From Alistipes dispar (GTDB lineage: Bacteria; Bacteroidota; Bacteroidia; Bacteroidales; Rikenellaceae), in assembly GCF_006542685.1 (NCBI RefSeq), contig NZ_AP019736.1:248001-312000 (forward strand): a stretch of 64,000 nucleotides of DNA, written 5' to 3'. This document shows, piece by piece, positions 35,593 through 45,073 of this stretch. The notes under the pieces are model-generated. The model was not told the DNA's origin. It was given only the letters and a program-made list of their open reading frames with translations, and ran no database searches. Position numbers and translations under genes: made by a program. Numbering within the stretch: the first letter of the stretch is position 1; every line of letters starts with the position of its first letter.

Positions 35593-36666
35593 ATGCACAT
35601 CCGAAAACTCTTGCCGCTCGTCGTGGCCCTGTGCCTTTCCGGGGGGGGGCTCCGCGCGCAGAAAATCCTCGTCGGCGCCGACTTCGCCACGCGCTTCGAC
35701 AACCGCGAATACGCCAACAACGACTTCAACCAGTCGCAGACGCTCTTCAGCGCCCGCCTCACGCCCCGTGTGGGCGTCGAATGGCAGGAGAAGAACCGCC
35801 TCGTATTCGGCGTGGACATGCTACAGAACTTCGGCCAGCACAACGGCGCGCGCGAACCGTTTCTGAGCGACGTCAAACCGCTGATGTATTACCGCTTCTC
35901 GACCGAGAACGTGCGGGCCGCGGCGGGTATCTTCGACCGCAAGGAGCTGATGGGCGACTACTCCCCTGCCCTCGTCAGCGACTCGGTGGCGTTCTACCAC
36001 AACCGCCTGTCGGGCTTTCTGGGCCGCTACGTCTCGACGCAGCGCGAAAAGACCTACGTGGAGATGGCTATCGACTGGGAGGGCATGTACTCCGAGGAGT
36101 CGCGCGAAATGTTCCGCATCCTCTCGGCCGGACGCTACACGCTCGACGGCGGATTCTATTTCGGATACGCCTTCTCGATGTTCCATTTCGCCGGCTCGAA
36201 ACTCGACGAGAACGTGACGGACAACCTGATCGTGAATCCCTATGCCGGCTGGGAGTTCGACGCCTTCTTCGACTTCGACGTCCGGGCCGGACTGCTCTTC
36301 GCCCCGCAGCGCGCCCGCAGCGTGGACCACGACTGGAAAAAACCGTGCGGCGGACAGATCGACCTGCGGATCACCCGCTGGGGCGTGAAGATCGAGAACA
36401 ACCTCTATCTGGGCGAAAACCTGCAGCCCCTGTGGCAGTATTACGGCCCCGAAGGGCTGTACGCCGGGGAGCGGTTCTATTCCACGACCGAACATATCTA
36501 CAACCGCACGTGGATCGGCTACGACCGCAAGTTCTTCGACGACACGATGCATGTCGAAGCGGGCATGGTCTTCCACTACGACGGCACGGGCACGGGCACG
36601 CAGCAGATGGTCAAGCTCTCGGTGGACATCCAAAAGCTGTTCGACATCGGCAGAAAGAGAAACTGA
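35593..36666 (+). CDS. Outer-membrane beta-barrel protein of unknown function
   Basis: 357 residues from the ATG at 35593. The signal peptide (MHIRKLLPLVVALCLS to LRAQ) contains a G9 tract that encodes Gly-Gly-Gly. The mature protein is rich in aromatic-edged amphipathic strands, for example VGVEWQEKNRLVFGVDM and WGVKIENNLYLGENL, and appears to be a barrel of about 14-16 strands. I recognise no named family. It is followed by glnS 67 bases later with no terminator between, so the two may be co-transcribed. TAATTTTG at 35564-35571 may be its -7 box. Confidence 0.75.
   Translation: MHIRKLLPLVVALCLSGGGLRAQKILVGADFATRFDNREYANNDFNQSQTLFSARLTPRVGVEWQEKNRLVFGVDMLQNFGQHNGAREPFLSDVKPLMYYRFSTENVRAAAGIFDRKELMGDYSPALVSDSVAFYHNRLSGFLGRYVSTQREKTYVEMAIDWEGMYSEESREMFRILSAGRYTLDGGFYFGYAFSMFHFAGSKLDENVTDNLIVNPYAGWEFDAFFDFDVRAGLLFAPQRARSVDHDWKKPCGGQIDLRITRWGVKIENNLYLGENLQPLWQYYGPEGLYAGERFYSTTEHIYNRTWIGYDRKFFDDTMHVEAGMVFHYDGTGTGTQQMVKLSVDIQKLFDIGRKRN
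35641..35649 (+). repeat. G9 homopolymer in signal-peptide codons
   Basis: Nine consecutive G encode three glycines about 16 codons into an outer-membrane protein gene. The current length keeps the frame open; a change of one base would abolish it. Confidence 0.95.
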
Positions 36667-36733
36667 CCCGCACGCCGGACCGGCCGAGGGACCCGGGTCC
36701 CGGAACGACAACACAAAACCGCAATATCGATAT

Positions 36734-38410
36734 ATGGCAAGCGAAACCAACGAAACCCGCGAGAAGTCGCTGAACTTCCTCGAAGAGATCATCGAAGAGT
36801 CGATCGCCCGGGGCGAGAAACGCGTACAGACCCGTTTCCCGCCCGAGCCGAACGGCTACCTGCATATCGGGCACGCCAAGAGCATCTGCATCAACTTCGG
36901 CCTGGCGAAGAAATACGGCGGCCGATGCAACCTGCGCTTCGACGACACGAACCCCGTCAAGGAGGACGTGGAGTACGTCGATTCGATCAAGCGCGACATC
37001 CAGTGGCTCGGATTCCAGTGGGCCGAGGAGCACTACGCCTCGGATTACTTCGACCAGCTCTACGCATGGGCCGTCGAACTGATCCGCAAGGGACTGGCCT
37101 ACGTGGACGACCAGACGCAGGAGGAGATCCGCGAAAACCGCGGCACGGTCTCCGTGCCGGGTACGCCCTCGCCGTGGCGCGACCGGTCGGTCGAGGAGAA
37201 CCTCAACCTGTTCGAGCGTATGAAGAACGGCGAATTCCCCGACGGCGCGAAGGTGCTGCGCGCGAAGATCGACATGGCCCATCCGAACATGCTCTTCCGC
37301 GACCCGATCATGTACCGCATCATCCACGCCGAACACCACCGCACGGGCGACAAGTGGTGCATCTACCCGATGTATGACTACGCCCACGGACAGAGCGACT
37401 CGATCGAGCGGATCACCCACTCGATCTGCACGCTCGAATTCGACGTCCACCGCCCGCTCTACGACTGGTTCATCCGGGCGCTGGACATCTACCCGTCGCA
37501 CCAGTACGAATTCGCGCGGCTGAACCTCACCTATACGATGATGTCGAAGCGCAAACTGCTCAAACTGGTGCAGGAAGGCGCCGTGATGGGCTGGGACGAC
37601 CCCCGCATGCCGACGATCTGCGCCCTGCGCCGCAAGGGCTACACGCCGGCCTCGGTGCGCAACTTCGCCGAAATGGTGGGCGTGGCCAAGCGCGACAACG
37701 TGATCGACCTGGGAAAACTGGAGTACTGCGTGCGCGAGGACCTCAACAAGGTCGCACAGCGCCGCATGGCCGTGCTCAATCCGCTGAAGGTGACGATCAC
37801 CAACTACCCCGACGGCCAGACCGAACTGTTCACCGCCGTAAACAACCCCGAGGACGAGACGGCCGGCACGCGGCAGGTCCCCTTCTCGAAGGTGATCTGG
37901 ATCGAACGCGACGACTTCATGGAGAATCCGCCCAAGAAGTTCTTCCGCCTCTCGCCGGGCGGCGAGGTGCGCCTGCGCTATTCGTACCTCATCAAGTGCG
38001 AGGAGGTCGTCAAGGACGACGCGGGCAACATCACCGAACTGCGCTGCACCTACGACCCGATGTCGGGCGGAGGTTCGTCGAGCGACGGCCGCCGCGTGAA
38101 AGGCGTCATCCACTGGGTGTCGGCCAAAGATGCCGTGGAGGCCGAAATCCGGCTCTTCAATCCGCTCTTCACGAAGGAGAACCCCGACGACGTGGACGAA
38201 GGGCAGACCTGGGAGGACAACCTCAACCCCGAGTCGATGGTCCGGATCACGGGCTATCTGGAACCTTCGCTGCGCGAGGTTCCCGTGGGAGAGGCCGTGC
38301 AGTTCGAACGCGTGGGCTACTTCTGCCCCGACACCGATTCGACGCCCGAGCATCTCGTCTTCAACCGCACGGTGACGCTCAAGGATTCGTGGGCCAAGAT
38401 CAACAGGTAG
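36734..38410 (+). CDS. glnS: Glutaminyl-tRNA synthetase
   Basis: 558 residues from the ATG at 36734. The class I HIGH motif is in PEPNGYLHIGHAKS and the KMSKS equivalent is MSKRKL. The C-terminal two-barrel anticodon-binding part is complete. The sequence is of the GlnRS type with long FDDTNP, not GluRS. It charges tRNA-Gln, so this organism does not depend on the transamidation route alone. A GGAATGGCGGCGA hairpin follows. Confidence 0.96.
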   Translation: MASETNETREKSLNFLEEIIEESIARGEKRVQTRFPPEPNGYLHIGHAKSICINFGLAKKYGGRCNLRFDDTNPVKEDVEYVDSIKRDIQWLGFQWAEEHYASDYFDQLYAWAVELIRKGLAYVDDQTQEEIRENRGTVSVPGTPSPWRDRSVEENLNLFERMKNGEFPDGAKVLRAKIDMAHPNMLFRDPIMYRIIHAEHHRTGDKWCIYPMYDYAHGQSDSIERITHSICTLEFDVHRPLYDWFIRALDIYPSHQYEFARLNLTYTMMSKRKLLKLVQEGAVMGWDDPRMPTICALRRKGYTPASVRNFAEMVGVAKRDNVIDLGKLEYCVREDLNKVAQRRMAVLNPLKVTITNYPDGQTELFTAVNNPEDETAGTRQVPFSKVIWIERDDFMENPPKKFFRLSPGGEVRLRYSYLIKCEEVVKDDAGNITELRCTYDPMSGGGSSSDGRRVKGVIHWVSAKDAVEAEIRLFNPLFTKENPDDVDEGQTWEDNLNPESMVRITGYLEPSLREVPVGEAVQFERVGYFCPDTDSTPEHLVFNRTVTLKDSWAKINR

Positions 38411-38431
38411 CCCCACCGCGACCCGAAAAAC

Positions 38432-38469
38432 CGGAATGGCGGCGACCCGAAAGGATCGCCGCCATTCCG
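38432..38469. terminator. glnS terminator hairpin
   Basis: A 14-bp stem CGGAATGGCGGCGA/TCGCCGCCATTCCG with a 10-base loop, 22 bases past the glnS stop, between convergent units. Confidence 0.65.
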
Positions 38470-38543
38470 TATTCCTTGTGCAGGCCCGTCTCCGGAAACG
38501 ATCCCGGTCCGCCGCAGGGCGGCAGCATCCCGCACCCGGGCAA

Positions 38544-39557
38544 TCACATCAGCCGGCCGAAGGTCCGGCGTCCCAGCAGATAGCGCAGAAGAACCGACCC
38601 GCGGTAGATATTCGCGGCGGCCGATCCCCTGCGGGACGCCCGGATCGCGCGCCGCTTGCGGGTCAGCTCCCCGTGCCAGCCGAGGAAGTCGCGCCAGGCG
38701 CGGAACACCGCCCGGAAACTGTCCGCACGCCCCTGCACCAGATACGACAGGGCCGCCAGCAGATCGAGCCCCGGGCGCACGACGGCCACGACGGCGCGCT
38801 GCCACGGCGAGGCGCACTTGTAGAGCATCGCCAGGTCATTGCGGTGGTTGTAGAAGACCTTGGCCGGAGAGTCGGTAGCGAGCGTGCCGCCGCCGAGGTG
38901 ATAGACCCGGCTCTCCGGAACCACCCGCACGCGCCAGCCCGCCAGCTGCATCCGCCAGCAAAGGTCGATCTCCTCCATGTGGGCGAAGAAGTCGGCATCG
39001 AAGCCGCCCAGCGCGCGGAACACGTCGGCACGGCAGCAGAAAGCCGCCCCGCTCACCCAGAAGACGTCGCGCGCATCGTCGTACTGCCCCGCGTCGCACT
39101 CCACGCTCCGCAGGATGCGCCCCCGGCAGAAAGGATACCCCAGAAAGTCGATGAACCCGCCCGAAGCGCCCGCATACTCGAAGCGGCCGCGGTCGCGGAA
39201 CGAGAGCAGCTTGGGCGACACGACCGCCACGTCGGGATGACGGCGCAGGCAGTCGAGCAGCGGCTCCAGCCACCCCGGAGGCGTCTCGACGTCGGAGTTG
39301 AGCAGCACGAAATATTCCGCTTCGATCCGCTCCAGCGCCCGGTTGTACCCGCCGGCAAAGCCGTAGTTCCGCTCCAGGCGCACCACCCCGACCGACGGGA
39401 ATTCCCGCTCGAGCAGGGCGACGGAACCGTCCGTCGAACCGTTGTCGGCGACCACGACGCCCACCCCTTCGGGCGCCGCGGCCACGACGCTCGGCAGGAA
39501 GCGGCGCAGGTGCTCCTCCCCGTTCCAGTTCAGAATGACGATCTCAACGTTCGGCAT
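38544..39557 (-). CDS. Family 2 glycosyltransferase, rhamnosyltransferase-like
   Basis: 337 residues. The GT-A domain reads EIVILNWNGEEHLRRFL, ADNGSTDGS, NYGFAGGYNRA and LLNSDVETPP (the DXD element), followed by GGFDADFFAHMEEIDLCWRMQ, the ED-type catalytic region seen in WcaA/RfbN-like enzymes. The C-terminal part may contact the membrane near 260-285. It probably adds a sugar to a cell-surface glycan. It overlaps the acyltransferase gene by 14 bases. Confidence 0.9.
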   Translation of the reverse strand: MPNVEIVILNWNGEEHLRRFLPSVVAAAPEGVGVVVADNGSTDGSVALLEREFPSVGVVRLERNYGFAGGYNRALERIEAEYFVLLNSDVETPPGWLEPLLDCLRRHPDVAVVSPKLLSFRDRGRFEYAGASGGFIDFLGYPFCRGRILRSVECDAGQYDDARDVFWVSGAAFCCRADVFRALGGFDADFFAHMEEIDLCWRMQLAGWRVRVVPESRVYHLGGGTLATDSPAKVFYNHRNDLAMLYKCASPWQRAVVAVVRPGLDLLAALSYLVQGRADSFRAVFRAWRDFLGWHGELTRKRRAIRASRRGSAAANIYRGSVLLRYLLGRRTFGRLM

Positions 39558-40467
39558 CCGGCATGCGTTTGTGTTTCCAGCGGCGGTGCGACCACATCCA
39601 AAGTTCGGGCCGTTCGCGGATCACCCGCTCCAGCTCGCGGACATAGCGTTCGGTGATCTCGTTGGGCGCGACCTGCTCCTCGCCGTCGTAAAGCGGCACG
39701 AACGACATGCGGTAACGTCCCCGCTGCAAGCGGTCCATCCGCACGAAATAGACGGGCAGGCGGCAGCGCAGCGCGAGCTTCTCGCCGCCGTCGAAAAAGA
39801 TCGTATCCTGATTGAGAAAGCGGAACCAATGGCTGTCGGGACGGCGCGGAGGATTTTGGTCGGCGATAAGCCCCATCACGAGGTTCTTGCCGCGGAACCC
39901 CTTGTCGCGGTGGCGCAGATAGAAACGCAGACTCTCCTTCATCGAGACGGTCGTGGCGTAGTCGCCGTTGCGCAGGCGCTGGTACAACGCCTCGGCGACC
40001 TTGCTCCGCAGCGGATGATAGACGGCCACGACGATCTGCGTCGGGGCGTAGAAGCCCCAGAACGAGCAGTATTCCCAACAGCCGAAATGGGCCGTCATGG
40101 CGATCCAGTCGCGGCCCCCGACCTTCCGCAGGTGCTCCTCCAGTCCCTCGACCTGCAGGATGGAGCGCCCCTTGTCCGGAGTCAGACGGGCCAGGTCGAT
40201 CGTATCGACGATCAGTTCGGCCAGCGTGCGGTAGAACCGGCGACGGATCGCCGCCAGCTCCTCGTCGCTCTTCTCGGGGAAGGAGTTGCGCAGGTTCCGC
40301 CGCACCACCTGCATCCGGTAGCGCAGGCAGTAGCAGAGCACGAAGAAGAGCAGGTTTTCGACGACATGGAATTTGAACCAGTAGGGCATCGCGGCGAACA
40401 GGCGCGCCATCCGCCAGAGTATCTCCAGCCAGATCCGCTGAGCGATGTTCAGGTCCGTCCGCTTCAT
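39544..40467 (-). CDS. Lipid A-type lysophospholipid acyltransferase (LpxL/HtrB family)
   Basis: 307 residues, with an N-terminal amphipathic or membrane segment (about 15-55). The HX4E motif HFGCWE near residue 125 and the downstream KSLRFYLRHRDKG and MGLIADQNPPRRPDSHWFRF region are diagnostic of the LpxL/LpxM group. It adds a secondary acyl chain to lipid A or a related lipid. The ATG overlaps the rsmI stop as ATGA, so translation is coupled. Confidence 0.9.
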   Translation of the reverse strand: MKRTDLNIAQRIWLEILWRMARLFAAMPYWFKFHVVENLLFFVLCYCLRYRMQVVRRNLRNSFPEKSDEELAAIRRRFYRTLAELIVDTIDLARLTPDKGRSILQVEGLEEHLRKVGGRDWIAMTAHFGCWEYCSFWGFYAPTQIVVAVYHPLRSKVAEALYQRLRNGDYATTVSMKESLRFYLRHRDKGFRGKNLVMGLIADQNPPRRPDSHWFRFLNQDTIFFDGGEKLALRCRLPVYFVRMDRLQRGRYRMSFVPLYDGEEQVAPNEITERYVRELERVIRERPELWMWSHRRWKHKRMPDAER

Positions 40468-41159
40468 AACTTATCGGTATTGCGGGATTTGGGTTTGCCG
40501 GCCACGACGATGACGAACTCGCCCCGCGGCTCCGTCGCGCGGAAATGGCCGAGCACCTCGGCCACCGACCCGCGCACGGTCTGTTCGAATTTCTTGGTCA
40601 GCTCGCGCGACACGGAAACGGCGCGGTCGGGGCCGAACACCTCGGCGAACTGCTCGAGACACCGCACCACGCGGTAGGGCGACTCGTAGAAGACCATCGT
40701 CCGCTCCTCCTCCGCCAGTGCGAGCAGGTGTTTCGTCCGCCCCTTCTTCTGGGGCAGGAACCCCTCGAAGCAGAACCGGTCGCACGGAAATCCGCTCTGC
40801 ACCAGCGCCGGAACGAAGGCCGTGGCGCCGGGCAGCGTCTCCACCTCGATCCCCGCCCCGACACAGGTGCGCACCAGAAGGAACCCCGGGTCGGAGATGC
40901 CCGGCGTCCCGGCGTCCGACACGAGCGCCGCATCGCGCCCCGCGGCGATCTCCCCGGCGACCAACTCGACCGTGGCGTGTTCGTTGAACTTGTGGTGCGA
41001 CCGGAGCTTCTTCTCGATGCCGAGGTGTTTGAGGAGAAACGACGTCGTGCGCGTATCTTCGGCCAGAATGAAATCGACCGTGCGCAGCACGTTCACCGCG
41101 CGCAGCGTGATGTCGTCCAGATTGCCGATCGGCGTCGGCACGATATAGAGTTTTGCCAT
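40464..41159 (-). CDS. rsmI: 16S rRNA (cytidine1402-2'-O)-methyltransferase
   Basis: 231 residues with a tetrapyrrole-methylase fold: LYIVPTPIGNLDDITLRA at the start, FILAEDTRTTSFLLKHLGI, ALVSDAGTPGISDPG, and the C-terminal FVIVVAGK. RsmI methylates the ribose of C1402 in 16S rRNA. The protein is shorter than E. coli RsmI (286), lacking the C-terminal extra domain, as in many Bacteroidota. It begins 4 bases after the upstream stop. Confidence 0.94.
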   Translation of the reverse strand: MAKLYIVPTPIGNLDDITLRAVNVLRTVDFILAEDTRTTSFLLKHLGIEKKLRSHHKFNEHATVELVAGEIAAGRDAALVSDAGTPGISDPGFLLVRTCVGAGIEVETLPGATAFVPALVQSGFPCDRFCFEGFLPQKKGRTKHLLALAEEERTMVFYESPYRVVRCLEQFAEVFGPDRAVSVSRELTKKFEQTVRGSVAEVLGHFRATEPRGEFVIVVAGKPKSRNTDKL

Positions 41160-41163
41160 GCCG

Positions 41164-42579
41164 TCAAGCGAATTTGCGTTCCAGCAGCTCCATCAGCAGT
41201 TTCGCACCGTCGGAATTGGCGTTCCAGGCGTAGTTCTCGGCAATGTAGATCATGCAGTCGTCCAGATCGCCGAAGCCGTTGAGCGCATCGAGCGCCGCAT
41301 CGAACGCCTCTCCGTCGCCGCCGAACAGATCGCGGATCATGAGGAACTTGTCGTTGATTCCGATGGCGCGGTGCAGGTCGGTGACCGGCTCGCTGCGCCG
41401 CAGCTCCGAGGCGATGTCGCGGGGCGGGGCGATGGTGTCGGCCAGCGTCTGCACGTCGTGGTTTATCACGTCGCCCAGCACCGCTCCGGGAGCCGCCGAC
41501 GCAAAATCCGCGACGGACTCCCCGCCGGACGGACCGGCCGGCTCTTCTACCACCGGATGCTCCGCAGCCTCTCTCGCGGCCTCCGACGCGGAGACACGTG
41601 CGAAAAACGCCGCACCCGCCGAGTTCTCCCGTACCGAATCCGGACGGGGAGCCGCTGCGGCCGCAGACCCTGCGACGGAATGCGGGGCGGGTTTCGGCGC
41701 AGGCTCCGCCGTATCGTAGAGCGACATGATGACACGCTGCTTATGCCGGTGACGCAGGGTGGCCTCCTCCAATCCGAACAGCGTCGGGGCCACGGGATGC
41801 GACGTGCCTTCCGCGGCATCCCCCGAGGCGTCCGCCTCCCCGGAATCCGCCGGAACACGAACGGCCGCCGGGGCATCGCCGGAACTCGCCGGCACGGGGT
41901 CCGCGGAAACGGGACCTTCGGAAACGGAATCGGCGGACGGCTGCGCGATCTCGGGTTCCGCCACCGGATCCGGAACAGCCTGCGGCTCCGGCACGACAAC
42001 CGCCTTCGGCGCAGCTTCCGGCTCCGCAGAAACGGCGGGGGCCGAATCGCCGTCCGGATCAAGCGCTGCGACGGATTCCGGAACGGAAACGAACGCCGCA
42101 TCCGGAACGATTCCGGGTGCAAACGGTGCAGACTGCGCCGTCTCCGGCACAAAGTCGGACGCGAACGGTTCGGATTCCGGAGCGGGAGCGGCGGCTCCCG
42201 GGACTAATACGGCGGATTCCGGAACGGGAGCGACAGGCTCCGGTGCGGATTCCGGCCGAATCTCCGGAAGCCCGGCAACGGAAGTCTCTTCCGCCGCCAC
42301 GCCGCCGAAGTCAGGTCCGTCGTCCGGCACGGCGGCCGCACCGGCAGCCGGGTCGAGCGAGAGCACCTCGCCCAGGTCGATGGGAAAGGCGGCTTCCGGC
42401 GCCGGCTCCTCCGCAAGCTGCGCATCCGCAACCCCGCCGAAACGCACCGCGTCGTACAGGCCGCGCAATTTTTCGAGCACCAGATCGCGCTCCAGCGCGC
42501 TTATCTCTTCCGGAGCGTTCCAGCCGCCGACGATCTCCGAAAGGCGCTGCAACTCGCTCCGCAAACGAATCAAATCCAT
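41164..42579 (-). CDS. Conserved-ends protein with long Ala/Pro/Glu-rich linker
   Basis: 471 residues from the ATG at 42579. Residues 1-60 are a helical N-terminal part (MDLIRLRSELQRLSEIVGGW, then DLVLEKLRGLYDAV). Residues 62-370 are low-complexity Ala/Pro/Glu/Ser/Val sequence with loose repeats such as VPEP and PVPES. Residues 385-471 are a conserved-looking globular part (AIGINDKFLMIRDLFGGDGEAFDAALDAL, then MIYIAENYAWNANSDGAKLLMELLERK). The pattern fits Bacteroidales proteins of unknown function next to rsmI. It may link two cell-division or envelope partners; no motif tells. It is first in its operon, with a TATCTTTG -7 box at 42601-42608. Confidence 0.75.
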   Translation of the reverse strand: MDLIRLRSELQRLSEIVGGWNAPEEISALERDLVLEKLRGLYDAVRFGGVADAQLAEEPAPEAAFPIDLGEVLSLDPAAGAAAVPDDGPDFGGVAAEETSVAGLPEIRPESAPEPVAPVPESAVLVPGAAAPAPESEPFASDFVPETAQSAPFAPGIVPDAAFVSVPESVAALDPDGDSAPAVSAEPEAAPKAVVVPEPQAVPDPVAEPEIAQPSADSVSEGPVSADPVPASSGDAPAAVRVPADSGEADASGDAAEGTSHPVAPTLFGLEEATLRHRHKQRVIMSLYDTAEPAPKPAPHSVAGSAAAAAPRPDSVRENSAGAAFFARVSASEAAREAAEHPVVEEPAGPSGGESVADFASAAPGAVLGDVINHDVQTLADTIAPPRDIASELRRSEPVTDLHRAIGINDKFLMIRDLFGGDGEAFDAALDALNGFGDLDDCMIYIAENYAWNANSDGAKLLMELLERKFA

Positions 42580-42925
42580 AATATACGGGTAATTTGCCTT
42601 CAAAGATAGGAAAAAATTACGAACGCACCGCTTTCCGGCCCGGATGAATTTGCCGGCAACGGTTCGGAACGCCCCTTTTCCCGGCCGTAAAGGACCGCCG
42701 TCCGCCGGGGGCCGGTCCCGCCGATCCGCTATGACGCCCCCGCCGCCCGGCTTCCCCATACGAAAAATTTTCAGACAAAACGCCGTACAATCCCCGAAAT
42801 AAAACATTTTTCGACTACCTTTGTAAAGTTACATACACAAAACCCATATCAAAAGCGAACAATTCCGACAAAACCCCGAACAAACAAAAATCATTTCACA
42901 CAACCTTCAATCCACCCGCACACCT
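42580..42925. other. Divergent intergenic region
   Basis: 346 bases between the divergent low-complexity protein gene and GH97. Two -7 boxes face outward: TATCTTTG on the minus strand (42601-42608) and TACCTTTG on the plus strand (42816-42823). Neither has a good -33. The plus-strand leader of about 95 bases is A/C-rich and unstructured. Confidence 0.55.
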
Positions 42926-44926
42926 ATGACTTTCAAACCGCTGCTCCTTCTGCTCGGTCTCGCGTGCGCCCCGGCGGCGTCCGCGGCCCCGAAAAGCTAC
43001 ACGCTCTCCTCGCCCGACGGCGAACTGCAAGGCTCCGTCACGGTCGGATCCGACCTCCGCATCTCGCTGGAGGCCGACGGACGAACCGTGCTAGCCCCGT
43101 CGCCCGTGTCCATGACGCTTGCCGGAGGCGAAACGCTGGGACACGATCCCCGGGTCGTCCGCATCCGGAAGCACTCGGCGGACGAGACGATCGAATCCCC
43201 GTTCTACACCAAGGCGCGCGTCAGTGACCGCTACAACGAACTGACGATCTCGTTCCGCAGCGATTACAGCCTCGTGCTCCGCCTCTACGACGACGGCATG
43301 GCCTACCGGTTCGTCACCCAAAAGAAGGGAACGATCGTCGTCGAACGCGAGCAGGCGGACTTCACCTTCCCCGAAGATTACACGACCCGCGCACCCTACG
43401 TCCACCGCCTCGAGCTCAAGGATTTCGAATGGCAGTTCTCCAACTCGTTCGAGAACACCTACGTCCGGGAGCCGATGACGCGGCTCGATCCGCGGCGGCT
43501 GATGTTCCTGCCCGTGCTGGTCGAGCTGCCCGAAGGGCGCCGAATGCTCCTCACGGAATCCGACCTCGACGACTACCCCGGCCTCTTCCTGAACGCCTCG
43601 CCCCGCGAGCCGCAACTGCGGAGCGTGCTGGCGACCTATCCCAGGACGGTCGAGAATCCGAGCGGCTACAACAACCAGCAGCAAATCGTCATCGACCGCG
43701 AGAAGTTCATCGCCCGGACCGACGGCACGCGCTCCTTCCCGTGGCGCATAGCCATCGTCACGAAGGACGACGCCGGACTGCTCCTCAGCGACATGGTCTA
43801 CCGCCTGGGGGCCCCGTCGAAGATCGCCGACACGTCGTGGATCCGTCCGGGGCAGGTGGCCTGGGACTGGTGGCACGCGCTGAACCTCTACGGCGTGGAC
43901 TTCGAGGCGGGCATCAACACCCGCACCTACAAATACTATATCGACTTCGCCGCCCGCAGCGGACTGGAGTACATCCTCATCGACGACGGCTGGTCGGTGA
44001 ACGGCCCGGCCGACCTGATGCAGGTCGTGCCCGAGCTCGACCTCGAGGAGCTGGTGGCCTACGGACGCGAACGCAACGTGGGCATCCTCCTCTGGGCCGG
44101 ACACGCACCTTTCGAGAACGACATGGAGCGCGTCGTGCGCCACTATGCCGAGATGGGCATCAAAGGCTTCAAGGTGGACTACATGAACCGCGACGACCAG
44201 CAGGTGGTCCGCTTCCTGCACCGCGCCGCCGAGGTCTGCGCCCGCCACCGCATGGTGCTCGACTTCCACGGGGTGTTCAAACCCGCGGGGCTGAACCGCA
44301 CGTGGCCCAACGTGCTGAATTTCGAGGGCGTCTTCGGTCTCGAGAACCTGAAATGGTCGCCCGCGACCACTGACATGGTGACCTACGACGTCACGATGCC
44401 CTTCATCCGCATGGCGGCCGGACCGGTGGACTACACGCAGGGGGCCATGCGCAACGCCTCGAAGAAGAACTACCGCCCGGTGCACGGCGAACCGATGAGC
44501 CAGGGCACGCGCTGCCGCCAGTTGGCCGAATACGTCGTCTTCTTCTCGCCGCTCAACATGCTGAGCGACTCGCCCTCGAACTACCTGCGCGAACGGGAGT
44601 CGCTGGAGTTCATCGCCGGCGTGCCGACCGTCTGGGACGAAACCGTGCCGCTGGCCGGCGCCGTCGGCGAGCAGGTCGCCGTGGCGCGGCGCGCGGGCGA
44701 CGTGTGGTATGTGGGCGCCCTGACGAACTGGGAGAGCCGCGACATGGAACTCGACCTCTCGTTCCTCGGAGAGGGCCCGTGGACGGTCGAGAGTTTCAGC
44801 GACGGTCCGAACGCAGCCCGCGCAGCCCGCGACTACCGCCGCGAAAAGGCGGCGCTCGACCCGTCGGGCCGGCTGAAGGTGCACCTGGCTCCCGGCGGCG
44901 GATTCGCCGCACGCATCTCCCGGTGA
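42926..44926 (+). CDS. GH97 alpha-glycoside hydrolase, retaining-type residues
   Basis: 666 residues with a signal peptide (to ASA). The layout is that of GH97: an N-terminal beta-supersandwich (about 25-285), a TIM barrel (about 290-570) and a C-terminal beta domain. Asp418 in GFKVDYMNRDDQ sits where the retaining GH97 alpha-galactosidases of Bacteroides carry their nucleophile, whereas inverting SusB-type enzymes use Glu residues; this placement is from memory and not aligned. It likely works in the periplasm on alpha-galactosides or alpha-glucosides. It is not in a sus cluster. Confidence 0.88.
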   Translation: MTFKPLLLLLGLACAPAASAAPKSYTLSSPDGELQGSVTVGSDLRISLEADGRTVLAPSPVSMTLAGGETLGHDPRVVRIRKHSADETIESPFYTKARVSDRYNELTISFRSDYSLVLRLYDDGMAYRFVTQKKGTIVVEREQADFTFPEDYTTRAPYVHRLELKDFEWQFSNSFENTYVREPMTRLDPRRLMFLPVLVELPEGRRMLLTESDLDDYPGLFLNASPREPQLRSVLATYPRTVENPSGYNNQQQIVIDREKFIARTDGTRSFPWRIAIVTKDDAGLLLSDMVYRLGAPSKIADTSWIRPGQVAWDWWHALNLYGVDFEAGINTRTYKYYIDFAARSGLEYILIDDGWSVNGPADLMQVVPELDLEELVAYGRERNVGILLWAGHAPFENDMERVVRHYAEMGIKGFKVDYMNRDDQQVVRFLHRAAEVCARHRMVLDFHGVFKPAGLNRTWPNVLNFEGVFGLENLKWSPATTDMVTYDVTMPFIRMAAGPVDYTQGAMRNASKKNYRPVHGEPMSQGTRCRQLAEYVVFFSPLNMLSDSPSNYLRERESLEFIAGVPTVWDETVPLAGAVGEQVAVARRAGDVWYVGALTNWESRDMELDLSFLGEGPWTVESFSDGPNAARAARDYRREKAALDPSGRLKVHLAPGGGFAARISR

Positions 44927-44950
44927 CGGCGCGGCGATGCCCGCCCGCGG

Positions 44951-44980
44951 AAAGGCAGCGGCTTCGGCCGCTGCTTTTTT
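44951..44980 (+). terminator. GH97 terminator with TTCG tetraloop
   Basis: GCAGCGGC-TTCG-GCCGCTGC followed by six T: a textbook intrinsic terminator. Confidence 0.95.
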
Positions 44981-45004
44981 ATGCGCAAATTGAAAAGAAA
45001 TTCC

Positions 45005-45012
45005 TATCTTTG
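45005..45012 (+). promoter_or_regulatory. ychF -7 box TATCTTTG
   Basis: A perfect -7 element 61 bases before the ychF ATG; no well-spaced -33 element. Confidence 0.5.
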
Positions 45013-45073
45013 CGGAACTGCCCGGCCCCGCGCGCCGGGCGCGGTTCCGAAACGAATACAACAAGAGAGATAC

